From: Schleiferilactobacillus harbinensis DSM 16991
GTDB taxonomy: Bacteria > Bacillota > Bacilli > Lactobacillales > Lactobacillaceae
Length of the DNA: 45,254 nt
Direction of reading: 5' to 3'
NCBI RefSeq assembly: GCF_000425885.1
Contig: NZ_AUEH01000022.1
Coordinates: 1 to 45,254, forward strand
Shown: piece by piece, positions 32,801 through 41,030 of the stretch
How the letters are laid out: every line of letters begins with the position of its first letter
Numbering within the stretch: the first letter of the stretch is position 1
Notes under the pieces: model-generated
The model's database searches: none
What the model was told of the DNA's origin: nothing
What the model saw: the letters and a program-made list of their open reading frames with translations, nothing else
Translations under genes and position numbers: made by a program

Positions 32801-33521
32801 CGGAAACGCCATTGACTTGCGTACTAAACTAAGCACACTGGCCCTAGACTCCGGCGCAACCGTCCCGTTCACCGCCGCTGATGCAGCCAAAACAACCGTT
32901 GAGTTCTTTGACCAAGGCACCAGCAAGCCTTCGGACACCAACGCCGACTTGACCAAATTCATTGACAAACAGCACCCAGGCCAGTTGAATATCAGGTACC
33001 AGGACTATGCCGCTAATACCAAGAGCACAACCGGCACTGGTTACCTGCGCTTCAGTTACCCGAAGGACAATGCCACCTATTCTCTGTGGATGCCCACCAC
33101 GATCACAGGGCAAACCGCCATCGCCGTCTCCGGCAGCCTCGACTTTGGCACACGTCGGCTCGCCGCTGGCGACTACCCGAATGATGGTCACGATGACATC
33201 GCCGGGACAAAACCTGCAGAGCCCGCAGTACCCATCAAGATTACGACCGTGTACAATCCAAAGTCCCAAGTCACTGTGCAAGTGACTCCGTTTGCAGCGG
33301 GATCCTCGACCGTCAACACGTTCATCCTCCGGTTAGGCAGCCACGACATCCCTGCGATTGGCGAAGGTGGCAGTACTGTCCTCCCTGAGTTGACCAACGA
33401 CACAGGCTTGGCAGACACCCAGAACTACACCGCCGTACTTCATGTCCCTAATACCGCGGGCATCCTGACCGGCCAAAAGTATTCGGCGGACGTAACTTAT
33501 ACTCTTACTGACGGTCTATAA
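29853..33521 (+). CDS. Secreted L-type-lectin-like protein with degenerate WxL-like C-terminus
   Basis: This 1222-residue surface protein has a signal region (1-43) with an unusual His-rich, Lys/Arg-free start (ISHHNSHYISHL) and a hydrophobic core ending near VFAADAS. Next is a bacterial L-type lectin-like domain (about 45-370: DGISFALYPG, GFKFDNYTN, WHNVQIDY). A MucBP-like segment follows (about 378-460: TTRFVDENGTTIKD), then beta-rich modules. The last 160 residues follow the WxL plan (LRFSYP..., GSLDFGTRRL, ending KYSADVTYTLTDGL), but the Trp-x-Leu motifs are missing. There is no LPxTG. WxL domains bind peptidoglycan non-covalently. The start at 29853 is 8 bases after GGGGAGGA. No other WxL-operon gene (DUF916) is adjacent. 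Confidence 0.8.
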   Translation: MLGGHISHHNSHYISHLLSSVLLAFSLLSGWLSVYKSPIVFAADASPIVADPAHTQDFFSAFGDASVQRAADGSWSQVVLTPAQVNQAGAVTLNNRLDFSKSFNLKYSMLLGNNAGQGDGISFALYPGQLGAVGMFGGNMGVAGLPNALGFKFDNYTNQADNMVTNGTNVDTEFGFGKWATQVSKPGTPSYVAGQINPYTDTVKYAEHLRQNNSSGAVWGTVDQNLNIFAPYGSFIETNEAGYLKIMDHDSNHLFLRNNVKDTLPSVPINTLGIPGKVIDGPARLTTDLADGKWHNVQIDYQVANGIGTFTVSLYRDTTYTNLNKSWTAWIDIAEMKKKTNNKPYFALNIAGSNGSSTANQAIRNLYAEYTPEPGAFTTRFVDENGTTIKDAINQGGSDDLVTSGTQFTVDIPGKYTRTKDALKGNYKFDYATLETYDGSPTIQKVKVDPTIKGDNYTFTDTYKAPYRRLNVYYKKIDSYPTVAASIAAGQKSIANDTDTLVVDQPNTPITYEYTLALPKSAPDSWNKVTVQTMLPAGLLPTTTTAIDQNGSVIPITTSQENDGHTKVTLGPIDLFGTAAFSQPNTVKIKLTLNPIIPLTGAIETTAQDTYKQDISTTPQPPTSYWENQPPKTIRHIEVSGTQTIAQEPIEMNGRKENRVVFKNSQLHLPAGVTQVDTAERIQLPDGLLSNDITITRTTVANMLPTVAAELTASGQKKLTGSDSVHVGVLYSGKDAKGITYWWVVDYVLYEPLNVWMPSQELAQSVAKQLKITSDTVLQKSMMKNLQSFTDTASKWTIAQDPTGLEYATSLQTFDAPGTNAAAEQVKDSFRRLLTTFATDRGQAGTPAATLTTLTLSNYPKEVFMPTAPATNQLPELPALTTFTATQDGLESAQLTSLNSKDSDLAAFLSQPAAPKLQKFDISNNEPAVGNANPTRIPTRIIGPAAIAKIDQTNMIVPGIALSVAVDKDDPNKITITSPKDGNGNAIDLRTKLSTLALDSGATVPFTAADAAKTTVEFFDQGTSKPSDTNADLTKFIDKQHPGQLNIRYQDYAANTKSTTGTGYLRFSYPKDNATYSLWMPTTITGQTAIAVSGSLDFGTRRLAAGDYPNDGHDDIAGTKPAEPAVPIKITTVYNPKSQVTVQVTPFAAGSSTVNTFILRLGSHDIPAIGEGGSTVLPELTNDTGLADTQNYTAVLHVPNTAGILTGQKYSADVTYTLTDGL

Positions 33522-33582
33522 ACGTGAAATATCCCCCGCCGCGTGTTATAGTTGTGCACAAACATGCAAGGGGGTCCCAACT

Positions 33583-34623
33583 GTGTCTGGCTTCAATGAA
33601 ACCATTGCCCATCAGTTACCAAAAGTTGAATTACACTGTCATCTCGACGGATCGATTTCGATTCCAACGATTCGGGAAATTGCGGACATGCAGCATATTC
33701 CAATCCCGGCCACGGACGCGGAACTGGCGGAGAAAGTCATTGCGCCGGCTAATGTCCAATCCCTGGGCGAGTATTTGGAACGGTTCGATTTCATCGGCCC
33801 GTTGCTCCAAGTGCCCGAGGCGCTGACTTTGGCGGCCTTCGATGTGGCTGCCCAAGCAGCCCGGGAAAATGTCCGTTACTTGGAGGTCCGTTTTGCCCCG
33901 ACCCTGTCCACCGACAAGAGCATGACCGAGGCGGATACGATCATCGCCGTAGCCAAAGGGCTGGAACGAGCGAAAACCGAACTGGGCATCACCACCCGGA
34001 TTCTGGTCTGCGGCATGCGTCAGCAGCCGATTGACCGGGCCATTGCGGCTTTCACCGCGGCCAACAGCTTGCGGGACCGGGGCGTGGTCGGGGTGGACTT
34101 TGCCGGCGACGAAGCCCATTTTCCGCCGCGGACGATGCAGCCGGCCGTTGACTACGCCGCTGCCCATCAGATTCCATTGACGTTCCATGCCGGCGAATGC
34201 GGCTGTGTGGAGAATGTCGTGGAGGCCATCAAGCTGGGGGCGAAGCGGATTGGCCACGGCACGGCAATCCATGGTCACGCCGATGCACTGGCCCTGGCGC
34301 ACGCGCAAAATACCCTGTTCGAGATCTGTCTGACGTCGAACCTGCAAACCAAAGCGGCAGTGGACATCACCCATTTCCATTACCGGGATCTGGTGGCAGC
34401 GAATGTACCCTTCAACATCAGTACCGACAACCGCACGGTGTCCCACACCAACCTGACCCGGGAATACATGCTGTTCCATCAAGAGTTTGGCCTGGAAGCT
34501 GCTGATTTCCAACGCAGCAATCTGATTTCCATGGCCCATGCTTTCGCGGACCAAGCCACGATCGATGCAGTGACCAAAGAATTGAAAGCAGACTATGCCC
34601 AGCTGGCATTGCCCGCACGTTAA
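33583..34623 (+). CDS. add: Adenosine deaminase
   Basis: This zinc enzyme converts adenosine (and deoxyadenosine) to inosine in purine salvage. The 346 residues carry the full metal and catalytic set: HCHLDGS (18-24), FHAGE with His202 and Glu205, GHGTAIHG (about 223-230) and STDNRTVS with Asp282. The start is GTG at 33583, about 10 bases after AAGGGGG; no better ATG is in frame. It begins 61 bases after the lectin-like gene with no terminator between, so read-through is possible. A TGTTATAGT extended -10 in the gap could give it its own promoter. Confidence 0.93.
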   Translation: MSGFNETIAHQLPKVELHCHLDGSISIPTIREIADMQHIPIPATDAELAEKVIAPANVQSLGEYLERFDFIGPLLQVPEALTLAAFDVAAQAARENVRYLEVRFAPTLSTDKSMTEADTIIAVAKGLERAKTELGITTRILVCGMRQQPIDRAIAAFTAANSLRDRGVVGVDFAGDEAHFPPRTMQPAVDYAAAHQIPLTFHAGECGCVENVVEAIKLGAKRIGHGTAIHGHADALALAHAQNTLFEICLTSNLQTKAAVDITHFHYRDLVAANVPFNISTDNRTVSHTNLTREYMLFHQEFGLEAADFQRSNLISMAHAFADQATIDAVTKELKADYAQLALPAR

Positions 34624-34642
34624 CCGGATGGACCTATGCTAA

Positions 34643-34688
34643 AAGACCGCCGAGAAAATCCAATGTTGGACTTTCTCGGCGGCCTTTC
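34643..34688. terminator. Bidirectional terminator between add and the 167-aa gene
   Basis: CCGCCGAGAAA (34647-34657) pairs with TTTCTCGGCGG (34672-34682), with an inner TCCA/TGGA stem. It is followed by CCTTTCTTATTT on the plus strand and by TCTTTT on the minus strand. It serves both convergent genes. Confidence 0.9.
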
Positions 34689-34700
34689 TTATTTCTATAA

Positions 34701-35204
34701 TTAAACCGTGGCGGTCTGCTGCTGCCAATCGGCCAGCGTTTTGGCCGACAGCGCAATGGAAACAACGGCGTCGCTCTTGACGTTGTCCGCGAACAAATCA
34801 AAGCCATGGACCCCGGCGACGGCACCCAGCACTTCCAGTGCATACATCAGGATCTGACAATCCCGGCGCGGCGCGTAACCATCCTGGTAAACGTCCTCGT
34901 GGTTGTAGGTGAAGCGGATCTGATTCTCCGGCAGGGTGCCGTCTACGTGGTTCACCATCAGCCGATCGTGTACTTCACCGACTAAGGCTTTGCCGCCATC
35001 CAGATCCAGGTCATGGCTGGAGCCGTCCTCGTAATACTTTTCCTGGGTCATCTCCAAATAAGTCGCCACCGGCCGCGGCAGGACCTTCAGGGCATCTAAT
35101 AACGCGTAAATTTTGTCTGTATCTAGCGCCGTGTTCTTACCCACGATATCGTCCACATGGTCTTCCAGCCAGTCAGCCATTTCACTGATTGCAGTTGCTT
35201 CCAT
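34701..35204 (-). CDS. Acidic protein of unknown function (167 aa)
   Basis: I do not recognise this protein. It is soluble, strongly acidic and has no signal peptide. It begins MEATAISEMADWLEDHVDDIVG and contains HDLDLDGGKALVGEVHDRLMV and FTYNHEDVYQDGYAPRRD. No known catalytic motif is apparent. The ATG at 35204 is about 10 bases after GAGGAG, so translation is likely. It stands alone between add and a small gene, and shares a terminator with add. Confidence 0.65.
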   Translation of the reverse strand: MEATAISEMADWLEDHVDDIVGKNTALDTDKIYALLDALKVLPRPVATYLEMTQEKYYEDGSSHDLDLDGGKALVGEVHDRLMVNHVDGTLPENQIRFTYNHEDVYQDGYAPRRDCQILMYALEVLGAVAGVHGFDLFADNVKSDAVVSIALSAKTLADWQQQTATV

Positions 35205-35513
35205 TCGTTATCCACTCCTCGTTACACTTTCTTAAAAACCATTATACCGCAACCGACTCCTTGCTGCCCCCGGGATAAAAGTGTAAGCAAACTTTACATC
35301 CCGTTCTTGAAAACTAGCGTTATTTTACATTCTGGTTACATCCGGGTAGCTTTTTCATCCGGCCCACGCTACGCCCACGGGCCACAGCATAATTCCGTCA
35401 TATTTTACAACTGTATTTTGCAATCTTTCTTCTTGCTTCCATCACTGGTAACTTATAAAATATAAGTGGATAGAGAAATGACGAGGCATGTTACCGGAAA
35501 GGAAGCGGTCCCT
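35205..35513. other. Intergenic region without clear content
   Basis: This stretch of 309 bases separates two divergent small genes. It is T-rich on the plus strand. A TTGCTT (35433-35438) and TATAAA (35454-35459) pair has a 15-bp spacer and may be a poor promoter for the 57-aa gene. I see no RNA gene or repeat in it. Confidence 0.4.
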
Positions 35514-35687
35514 ATGCCAACTGTGAATAATAGACTATTGCCCATCGTGGATTATCGCGGCCGTCCTCTCAATTTGCAGCCCTACGTCACCTACACGATG
35601 CACTTAAAGAATGGGTACATCGTTGCCCTGACCGCCGACCAGCGGGTCGAGCGGGTTCCGAATCTGCTGAACGGTACCACTTACTAA
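35514..35687 (+). CDS. Small protein of unknown function (57 aa)
   Basis: This 57-residue protein begins MPTVNNRLLPIVDYRGRP and ends in LLNGTTY. It has no membrane segment and is probably a compact beta-rich domain. It could be real: it has GGAAAGGAAG upstream of the ATG at 35514 and a terminator directly behind. A longer reading from 35466 has no ribosome binding site. Function unknown. Confidence 0.55.
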   Translation: MPTVNNRLLPIVDYRGRPLNLQPYVTYTMHLKNGYIVALTADQRVERVPNLLNGTTY

Positions 35688-35698
35688 GCCAAGTATAA

Positions 35699-35743
35699 AA
35701 CAGCGTTGGTTCTGATTTTCATCAGAGACCAGCGCTGTTATTT
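35699..35743. terminator. Bidirectional terminator between the 57-aa gene and eamA-type gene
   Basis: AACAGCG/CGCTGTT outer stem and TGGTTCTGA/TCAGAxxCCA inner stem are followed by TATTTTC on the plus strand and TTTTATAC on the minus strand. Confidence 0.85.
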
Positions 35744-35755
35744 TCTGTATTCAGA

Positions 35756-36748
35756 TCATGGTTTCGCCATCCGCCGTTCCCGGTGCAGCGGTGCTGCCGC
35801 CGGCTGCAGATTCGGCGGGACTGGCGCGGTACGCGCAGCGGCTTGAGCCATTTGCACATTGCGCTGGGGCAGAAACGACATGCCCACCACCGTCATGATG
35901 ATCAGTAAAATGCCCAACAATTCGGCAATGCTGAAGTGCCGGTTAAACATCACCACGGAAAGGATTGCCGCGCCGAGGGGTTCGAAGGAATCCAGGACAC
36001 TGACCACCGTGGCATTGGTAAAACGCAGACTGCCCAAGTACATCGCATAGGCAATCACTGTCCCAAAAATCAGGATAAAGAGATAGGCCAGCAAGCCCGG
36101 CGTGCTGAGATGCGGGATCCATTCCTGAGCCGGCACGGTCGGGGCCATGGCGATGCCGCCAATGAGCATGGACCAGCCCACCGTGGAAATCGCGCCGAAC
36201 TCGCGGATCAAGTTCCGCGGTCCCAGGGTATACACCGCTGCCGCAAAGGCGGCGGCAATCCCCCAGAACAAGCCCACGGGCGTCACAGCCAAATGGCCGA
36301 TGTGTCCCCGCGTGACGATCAAGTAGGTCCCCAGAATCGCCAGGACCACAGCACTCATGTCAATACGAGACGGCAATTTGTGTTCGGCAAAAGCCAAATA
36401 CACGACTACCAGAATAGGCGACATGAACTGGAGAATCGTCGCGGTGGCCGCGTCAGACACGGCAATGGCCTGGTAGTAAATAAACTGCATGGACACCATG
36501 CCGACAGCGGTGAAAGCCAGCAAAGCGAGAATCGTGTGCCAGCTGCGCCAAATGCCGAGCATCTTGTCTTTCTGGGTCAAAAAGCCCCCAGCGACTACGA
36601 TGATGCCAGCCAGAATCATCTTCGACGCAATGAGCCAGTGCACAGACACATGGTCCGTGGCAAACAATAACTGCGACATCGGGCCGGAAACACCCCACAT
36701 CATGGCGGCGGCTCCGGCTAATAAAATCCCATATTGACTTTTCTTCAT
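35756..36748 (-). CDS. EamA/DMT-superfamily transporter
   Basis: This integral membrane protein of 330 residues has ten predicted helices arranged as two EamA repeats (about 5-140 and 155-290). Typical features are AAAMMWGVSGP at the start, VSDAATATILQFMSPILVVV at the end of the first repeat and NATVVSVLDSFEPLGAAILSVV in the second. Members export metabolites such as amino acids or take up nucleotide-related compounds; the substrate cannot be told. A polar tail of about 35 residues follows. It begins 12 bases after the Usp gene and has its own AGGGAAAATC site, so the two are one operon. Confidence 0.88.
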   Translation of the reverse strand: MKKSQYGILLAGAAAMMWGVSGPMSQLLFATDHVSVHWLIASKMILAGIIVVAGGFLTQKDKMLGIWRSWHTILALLAFTAVGMVSMQFIYYQAIAVSDAATATILQFMSPILVVVYLAFAEHKLPSRIDMSAVVLAILGTYLIVTRGHIGHLAVTPVGLFWGIAAAFAAAVYTLGPRNLIREFGAISTVGWSMLIGGIAMAPTVPAQEWIPHLSTPGLLAYLFILIFGTVIAYAMYLGSLRFTNATVVSVLDSFEPLGAAILSVVMFNRHFSIAELLGILLIIMTVVGMSFLPQRNVQMAQAAARTAPVPPNLQPAAAPLHRERRMAKP

Positions 36749-36760
36749 GATTTTCCCTGA

Positions 36761-37270
36761 TTACTTCGGCGTTCTCGCCGCTTCTTTCTTCGCTGCGCGG
36801 GCTTCATCCTGGGCCTTGGCGTAGCCGGACTTGACGACCAGGACGTCGCATAACGCATGACGATTGACATATTCCGTGACGGAACCGACCAGCAGCCGTT
36901 CGACGGCGTTCAAACCGGTGGCGCCAATCATGATCAGGTCATTGTGGTGATCCTCCAAGAAGTCCTTGGCAATGACCGTCTTGGGGTTGCCGAACCGCAC
37001 GTGGATCGCGACGTCGGTGAACCCGTCCTCTTCTTTCAGCTTATCCGCAATATTCTGTAAGTAATTTTGCGCATCCTCGGACAATTGATAGATCGTATCT
37101 TCGGTGATCATACCGCCGTAGCTGCCAACGAATTGCTTCGTATCCAGTACGTGCAGGAGATCGACATGGGCATGGTTCAGCTGGGCAACGGCCACGGCTT
37201 TATTGAGCGCCCGCTCGGACTCTGCAGAACCGTCCAAGGGGACTAAAATGTTGTGATATTCTTGTGCCAT
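36761..37270 (-). CDS. Universal stress protein (UspA family, ATP-binding type)
   Basis: This 169-residue cytoplasmic Usp has NILVPLDGSAESERAL at the N-terminus and the intact nucleotide motif GATGLNAVERLLVGS (G-2x-G-9x-G-S), unlike the Usp at 12151. The tail is rich in Lys and Ala. It probably binds ATP and responds to stress. It is the first gene of an operon with the EamA-type transporter, so it may modulate that carrier; this is inference from position. The start at 37270 lies behind GGAAAGGATGGGAG. Confidence 0.9.
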   Translation of the reverse strand: MAQEYHNILVPLDGSAESERALNKAVAVAQLNHAHVDLLHVLDTKQFVGSYGGMITEDTIYQLSEDAQNYLQNIADKLKEEDGFTDVAIHVRFGNPKTVIAKDFLEDHHNDLIMIGATGLNAVERLLVGSVTEYVNRHALCDVLVVKSGYAKAQDEARAAKKEAARTPK

Positions 37271-37333
37271 TTTTCTCCCATCCTTTCCAACTTCACTTTA
37301 GCATAGAACACCGGTAAAAGGGGCGCAAGCAGT

Positions 37334-38479
37334 TTATTTTTCTGCCATTTGGCGGCGCTGCTCAAAGCGGGTCACGAGTTCACTGCCGGCAACCTTCAAT
37401 CCGCGCCGCCAGACCCCGCTGCGCTCACTGCCCATCAAGCCGGTGACCCGGGTCAAATAGATATCGGCAAACAGCTCGCTGAGGCCGGGATCCGGCGTGT
37501 GGTCGGGCTGCAGGGCCAGCACGATCGGCACCTGATGGGCCTGGGCAACCCGGGCCAGCGGCACCACGCCGCTCATCAAGCCCATCACCGGCGTTAAGAC
37601 CGGCGCCGCGGTGATCACCAAATCTGCTTGGGCCAGCACCGGCATAAAGCCGACCTGTTCCCCCAGCCAGGGGGCAAAATCCACCGGCTGACGGGCACCG
37701 ACGGCCAGCAGGGCGCCGCCGATCCCGCCGCCTGCACCGCTTCCCGGTACATCCCGAATGGGGATATGACAAGTATCAGCCAACAACTGCTGAGCCGCCG
37801 CCAATTGCCGATTCAGTTCCCTTTGCTGGGCCGCGGTGAAATGATGATGCGCCGCCAATAACCCGACAAAGCCCTGCTTTCCGGTATACGTAAAGTAATT
37901 GTCGGTCATGATCGTGAGATCCACTTTGCGCAGCAAAAGCGCTGGCCGGCTGGCGTCGATGCCCTGCATCACCAATAACGGATTGCGGCCGCTGCCCACG
38001 TCTTGGCCCTGATCATCACCGATCACGGCCCCCAGCGCCTGCAGCATGCCGATCCCGCCGTCGCAAATCATGCGCTTGCCGATAATTAAGACAATATGCG
38101 GCATGCCAGCAATCATCAAATGCAGCAGCGCCTCGCCCAAGCCAAAACTGGTGGCATTATATACTTCGTCGGCCGTCCCCTCATTGAGCCCCGGAAATAA
38201 CCAATCCGTCTCCACATAGGCCGTCCGCTGACTGCCTTCCCCCACTACTAAATAGGTTAAGCGGGTGGGCTGCCAAAACGCATCCACCACCGGGGTCTCC
38301 TGAAATTCACCGCCCAGGGCCCGCTGCAGTGCATGCAATGTCCGCCCTGCCGGCGGGAACGCCCAAACATCCACTTCCGCTAATGGTGCTGCCGTTTGCA
38401 CCCCATCCGCCAGCAATTGACTCGTCATCACCCCGTCAATCGTCTTGGCAAACGCATCCGCTGCCACAATAATTCGCAC
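37334..38479 (-). CDS. Degenerate glycerate kinase-family protein
   Basis: The 381-residue protein shares the fold of GarK/GlxK-type glycerate kinases: MRIIVAADAFAKTIDG at the start, ICDGGIGMLQALGA in the middle and VPGSGAGGGIGGAL near residue 240. However several hallmark motifs are altered: the early ADGGEGT, the GGSATNDGG loop (only CDGG kept), the GPQKG segment and the late TGEGxxDxQ, which reads TAAPVLTPVMG here. It may therefore have lost activity or act on another substrate. I chose GTG at 38479, which aligns with family starts; GTG at 38488 is possible but very close to AGGGGG. It is transcribed alone, divergent from the phosphatase gene. Confidence 0.75.
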   Translation of the reverse strand: MRIIVAADAFAKTIDGVMTSQLLADGVQTAAPLAEVDVWAFPPAGRTLHALQRALGGEFQETPVVDAFWQPTRLTYLVVGEGSQRTAYVETDWLFPGLNEGTADEVYNATSFGLGEALLHLMIAGMPHIVLIIGKRMICDGGIGMLQALGAVIGDDQGQDVGSGRNPLLVMQGIDASRPALLLRKVDLTIMTDNYFTYTGKQGFVGLLAAHHHFTAAQQRELNRQLAAAQQLLADTCHIPIRDVPGSGAGGGIGGALLAVGARQPVDFAPWLGEQVGFMPVLAQADLVITAAPVLTPVMGLMSGVVPLARVAQAHQVPIVLALQPDHTPDPGLSELFADIYLTRVTGLMGSERSGVWRRGLKVAGSELVTRFEQRRQMAEK

Positions 38480-38605
38480 TGCCGTCACATCCCCCTATTC
38501 CACCCACTCAGAAATAACTATCCCTATTGTACCTTGTCGCGAAAACGACTGCTATCCATGCTAAACTGGAGATATAACAAAACGTTAGAAAGTGGGTCAG
38601 CAGAC

Positions 38606-39397
38606 ATGGAGAAACGCGTCTTGCCAATTACAAGTGGGTTCAATTATCGGGAGTTGGGGGGCTACCCCGCCGTTGATGGAAAAACGGTGAAATTCAATAA
38701 ATTAGTCCGCTCAGCTGGGCTGGATACGCTCAGTCCTGACGATCAGCAATTTCTCTACGATTACGGTGTCCGGTTGGACATGGATTTTCGCTCAACGGAG
38801 GAAAGAAAAAATCAGCCGGATAAAGTACCCGCCGGGGTACGCTACGATTTCAACCCCGTCTTGGCGGAAGATGAAACCCAGAACTCAAAAACGGCCGCCC
38901 AGTTGCAGGCGATGATGCGTGAGGATCCGGGAAACGGCTACCAGCACATGCTCCAGGTTTACCGGGACATGGTCCAAACCACCCACGCCCAGGACGCGTA
39001 CAAGCATTTCTTCGATGCCCTGCTGGATAACGAAAAAGACGGTGAAGCCGTCCTGTTCCACTGTGCGGCCGGCAAGGACCGTACTGGCATGGGCGCTTTC
39101 TTTTTCCTCAGCGCCCTGGGCGTCCCTGATGACATCATCACCCAGGACTACTTATTGACTAACGAGACCAGCAAGAACCGCGTTGCTGAAGTACTGGCCG
39201 AGGTACGCAAGAATGGCGGGAATGAAACGATGGTCACGAACATTAAGGCGCTCTTCACCGTCAGCACCGACTATCTCGCCACCGCCCGCCACGCCATCAA
39301 GAATATGAGCGGCGACGTGCAGCATTACCTGCGGGATGTCTTGACCCTAGGTGACGACGACATCCGCGACTTGCAGCGGATATACCTGACGAAGTAA
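38606..39397 (+). CDS. Tyrosine-protein phosphatase (LipA-like, dual-specificity type)
   Basis: This 263-residue phosphatase has the CX5R signature HCAAGKDRTG with Cys153 as nucleophile and Arg159 binding phosphate. The N-terminal pattern GFNYRELGGYP ... LVRSAGL and LDMDFRSTEER match the bacterial family related to Listeria LipA and Mycobacterium PtpB. Substrates may be phosphoproteins or phosphoinositide-like compounds; unknown here. There is no signal peptide. The ATG at 38606 has a modest AAAGTGGG site; longer readings overlap the divergent gene. It is followed after 21 bases by queG, so the two are probably cotranscribed. Confidence 0.88.
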   Translation: MEKRVLPITSGFNYRELGGYPAVDGKTVKFNKLVRSAGLDTLSPDDQQFLYDYGVRLDMDFRSTEERKNQPDKVPAGVRYDFNPVLAEDETQNSKTAAQLQAMMREDPGNGYQHMLQVYRDMVQTTHAQDAYKHFFDALLDNEKDGEAVLFHCAAGKDRTGMGAFFFLSALGVPDDIITQDYLLTNETSKNRVAEVLAEVRKNGGNETMVTNIKALFTVSTDYLATARHAIKNMSGDVQHYLRDVLTLGDDDIRDLQRIYLTK

Positions 39398-39418
39398 GGC
39401 AGGAAGGAGGCGCAGGCC

Positions 39419-40573
39419 ATGCACGCCGACTTAAAACAGCAAATCATTGCCGCCAGTCAAACGATTGGTATCGATAAAATTGGTTTCACCACCGCCGCGC
39501 CCTTCACCGACCTGAAGCCCAGTCTGGTAGCCCAACGGGAAAAGGGCTATAACAGCGGCTTTGAACACCAAAATATCGACGAACGGGTCTATCCGGACAA
39601 GATCTTCAACCAGCCCCGCTCGATCATTGCCATCGCCCTGGCCTATCCCACTCGGATGCACCAGCGTGCGCCCCGCAGCGAGTATAAACGCGGCTATTTT
39701 GCCCGCGCCTCGTGGGGCACTGATTACCACACGATCCTGCGCGCGAAGATGACCCAGCTAATTGAGAAAATTCGGCAGTTGGCCGGCGATGATGCCAGCA
39801 TTGCCTTCAAACCGATGGTGGACACCGGCGAGTTAGTCGATGTGGCCGTGGCCCAGCGGGCTGGCTTGGGTTTCATTGGCAAAAACGGTCTGCTGATCAC
39901 CAAAGAATTCGGCTCCTGGGTCTATCTGGGCGAGATCATCACCAACATCGATTTCCCGCCGGATACGCCGATTCCTTGCCAATGCGGGGAGTGCACTCGT
40001 TGTATTGACTTCTGCCCGCCCTCAGCGCTGCTGGGCGATGGCCATCTCAACGCCCAGCGCTGCCTATCCTTTCAGACCCAAACCAAGGGGATGATGCCGG
40101 CCGAGTTCCGGCCGATGATCCGTAACGTGATCTACGGCTGCGATATCTGCCAACTGGTCTGTCCGTTCAATAAGGGTAAAGACACCCATTTCCACCCGGA
40201 CATGGAACCCGATCCTGAGGCGGTCAGTCCGGAACTTGTGCCGCTGCTGGACATTTCGAACAAGCAATTCAAAGAGAAATTCGGTGCGCTGGCGGGCGCG
40301 TGGCGGGGCAAGAAACCGCTGCAGCGCAACGCCATCATTGCTTTGGCCAATATGCACGATCGCAGCGCGGTGCCGAAGCTGCTGGAAGTGATCGACAAGG
40401 ATCCGCGCCCCGTGATCCGGGGCACGGCGGCTTGGGCGGTGGGTCACTTATTGAAAAATCAGAACGCTGAAATCAGCGCATTTCTCACCACTGCCTTAGC
40501 CAAAGAAACTGACGCGGATGCTCAGGCCGAATTCCAGCAGGCGCTGCGCGCCATCGCGGCATTGCCCGCTTAA
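39419..40573 (+). CDS. queG: Epoxyqueuosine reductase QueG
   Basis: This enzyme performs the last step of queuosine synthesis, reducing epoxyqueuosine in tRNA with cobalamin and two [4Fe-4S] clusters. The clusters are visible: [13 protein letters not shown] (Cys189, 192, 195, 199) and CDICQLVC (Cys241, 244, 248). The active-site Asp is in the [10 protein letters not shown] stretch (about 137-146). C-terminal HEAT-like helices (about 300-384: [22 protein letters not shown]) bind tRNA. The length of 384 aa is normal for the HEAT-bearing form. The start follows GGAAGGAGG. Its neighbours are not queuosine genes. Confidence 0.95.
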   Translation: MHADLKQQIIAASQTIGIDKIGFTTAAPFTDLKPSLVAQREKGYNSGFEHQNIDERVYPDKIFNQPRSIIAIALAYPTRMHQRAPRSEYKRGYFARASWGTDYHTILRAKMTQLIEKIRQLAGDDASIAFKPMVDTGELVDVAVAQRAGLGFIGKNGLLITKEFGSWVYLGEIITNIDFPPDTPIPCQCGECTRCIDFCPPSALLGDGHLNAQRCLSFQTQTKGMMPAEFRPMIRNVIYGCDICQLVCPFNKGKDTHFHPDMEPDPEAVSPELVPLLDISNKQFKEKFGALAGAWRGKKPLQRNAIIALANMHDRSAVPKLLEVIDKDPRPVIRGTAAWAVGHLLKNQNAEISAFLTTALAKETDADAQAEFQQALRAIAALPA

Positions 40574-40602
40574 TACTGTATTTGGGGAAGGAAATTTTTA
40601 CT

Positions 40603-40968
40603 ATGAAACTCTATCAAGCATTGACCCAGGTCACCGTGGATGACGCGATGATCGATGACGTCACCAATTTCAAGATCACCACGGAATTACAGACGCCGCT
40701 GCATTTCACGCCGCGCCAGATTTATCACTACATCGACTCGGTGCTGAAACCCGGCGCGCACCATGATGAGAATAACCTGCGTTTCGTCACCGATGCATCC
40801 TTTATCGCGGCAAATTATGACTATCAGAAAAACGACTTCACGGCCAACGCCAAAGCGTTTGACGATAAAGTCGCGTTTGCCCAGCGGATCACGCTGGATC
40901 TGAACCGGCACTGCAGTGTGAATGTGTATCCGGAGAAGAAAGAATTTCAGATCATTTTTGTGGATTAA
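40603..40968 (+). CDS. Small protein of unknown function (121 aa)
   Basis: The 121 residues, begin MKLYQALTQVTVDDAMIDDVTNF and end QIIFVD, without signal peptide or membrane helix. I do not recognise a domain. It follows queG by 29 bases and precedes a strong terminator, so it is probably the last gene of the phosphatase-queG operon. The start at 40603 lies about 10 bases after AAGGAA. Confidence 0.6.
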   Translation: MKLYQALTQVTVDDAMIDDVTNFKITTELQTPLHFTPRQIYHYIDSVLKPGAHHDENNLRFVTDASFIAANYDYQKNDFTANAKAFDDKVAFAQRITLDLNRHCSVNVYPEKKEFQIIFVD

Positions 40969-40981
40969 TGGCTAAATCAGC

Positions 40982-41027
40982 AAGGCCGTACCAGCATCCC
41001 CACGAGGGATGCTGGTGCGGCCTTTTT
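40982..41027. terminator. Strong bidirectional terminator
   Basis: The stem AAGGCCG/CGGCCTT continues with ACCAGCATCCC/GGGATGCTGGT, about 18 pairs with one mismatch and a 5-nt loop. TTTTTT follows on the plus strand. It serves the operon ending at 40968 and the convergent MFS gene. Confidence 0.92.
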
Positions 41028-41030
41028 TCT

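Noticed and set aside
38396-38605. N-terminal extension of the tyrosine phosphatase from 38396
   Set aside because: The extension overlaps the divergent gene, is His/Arg/Leu-rich without domain character, and the family start fits the ATG at 38606.
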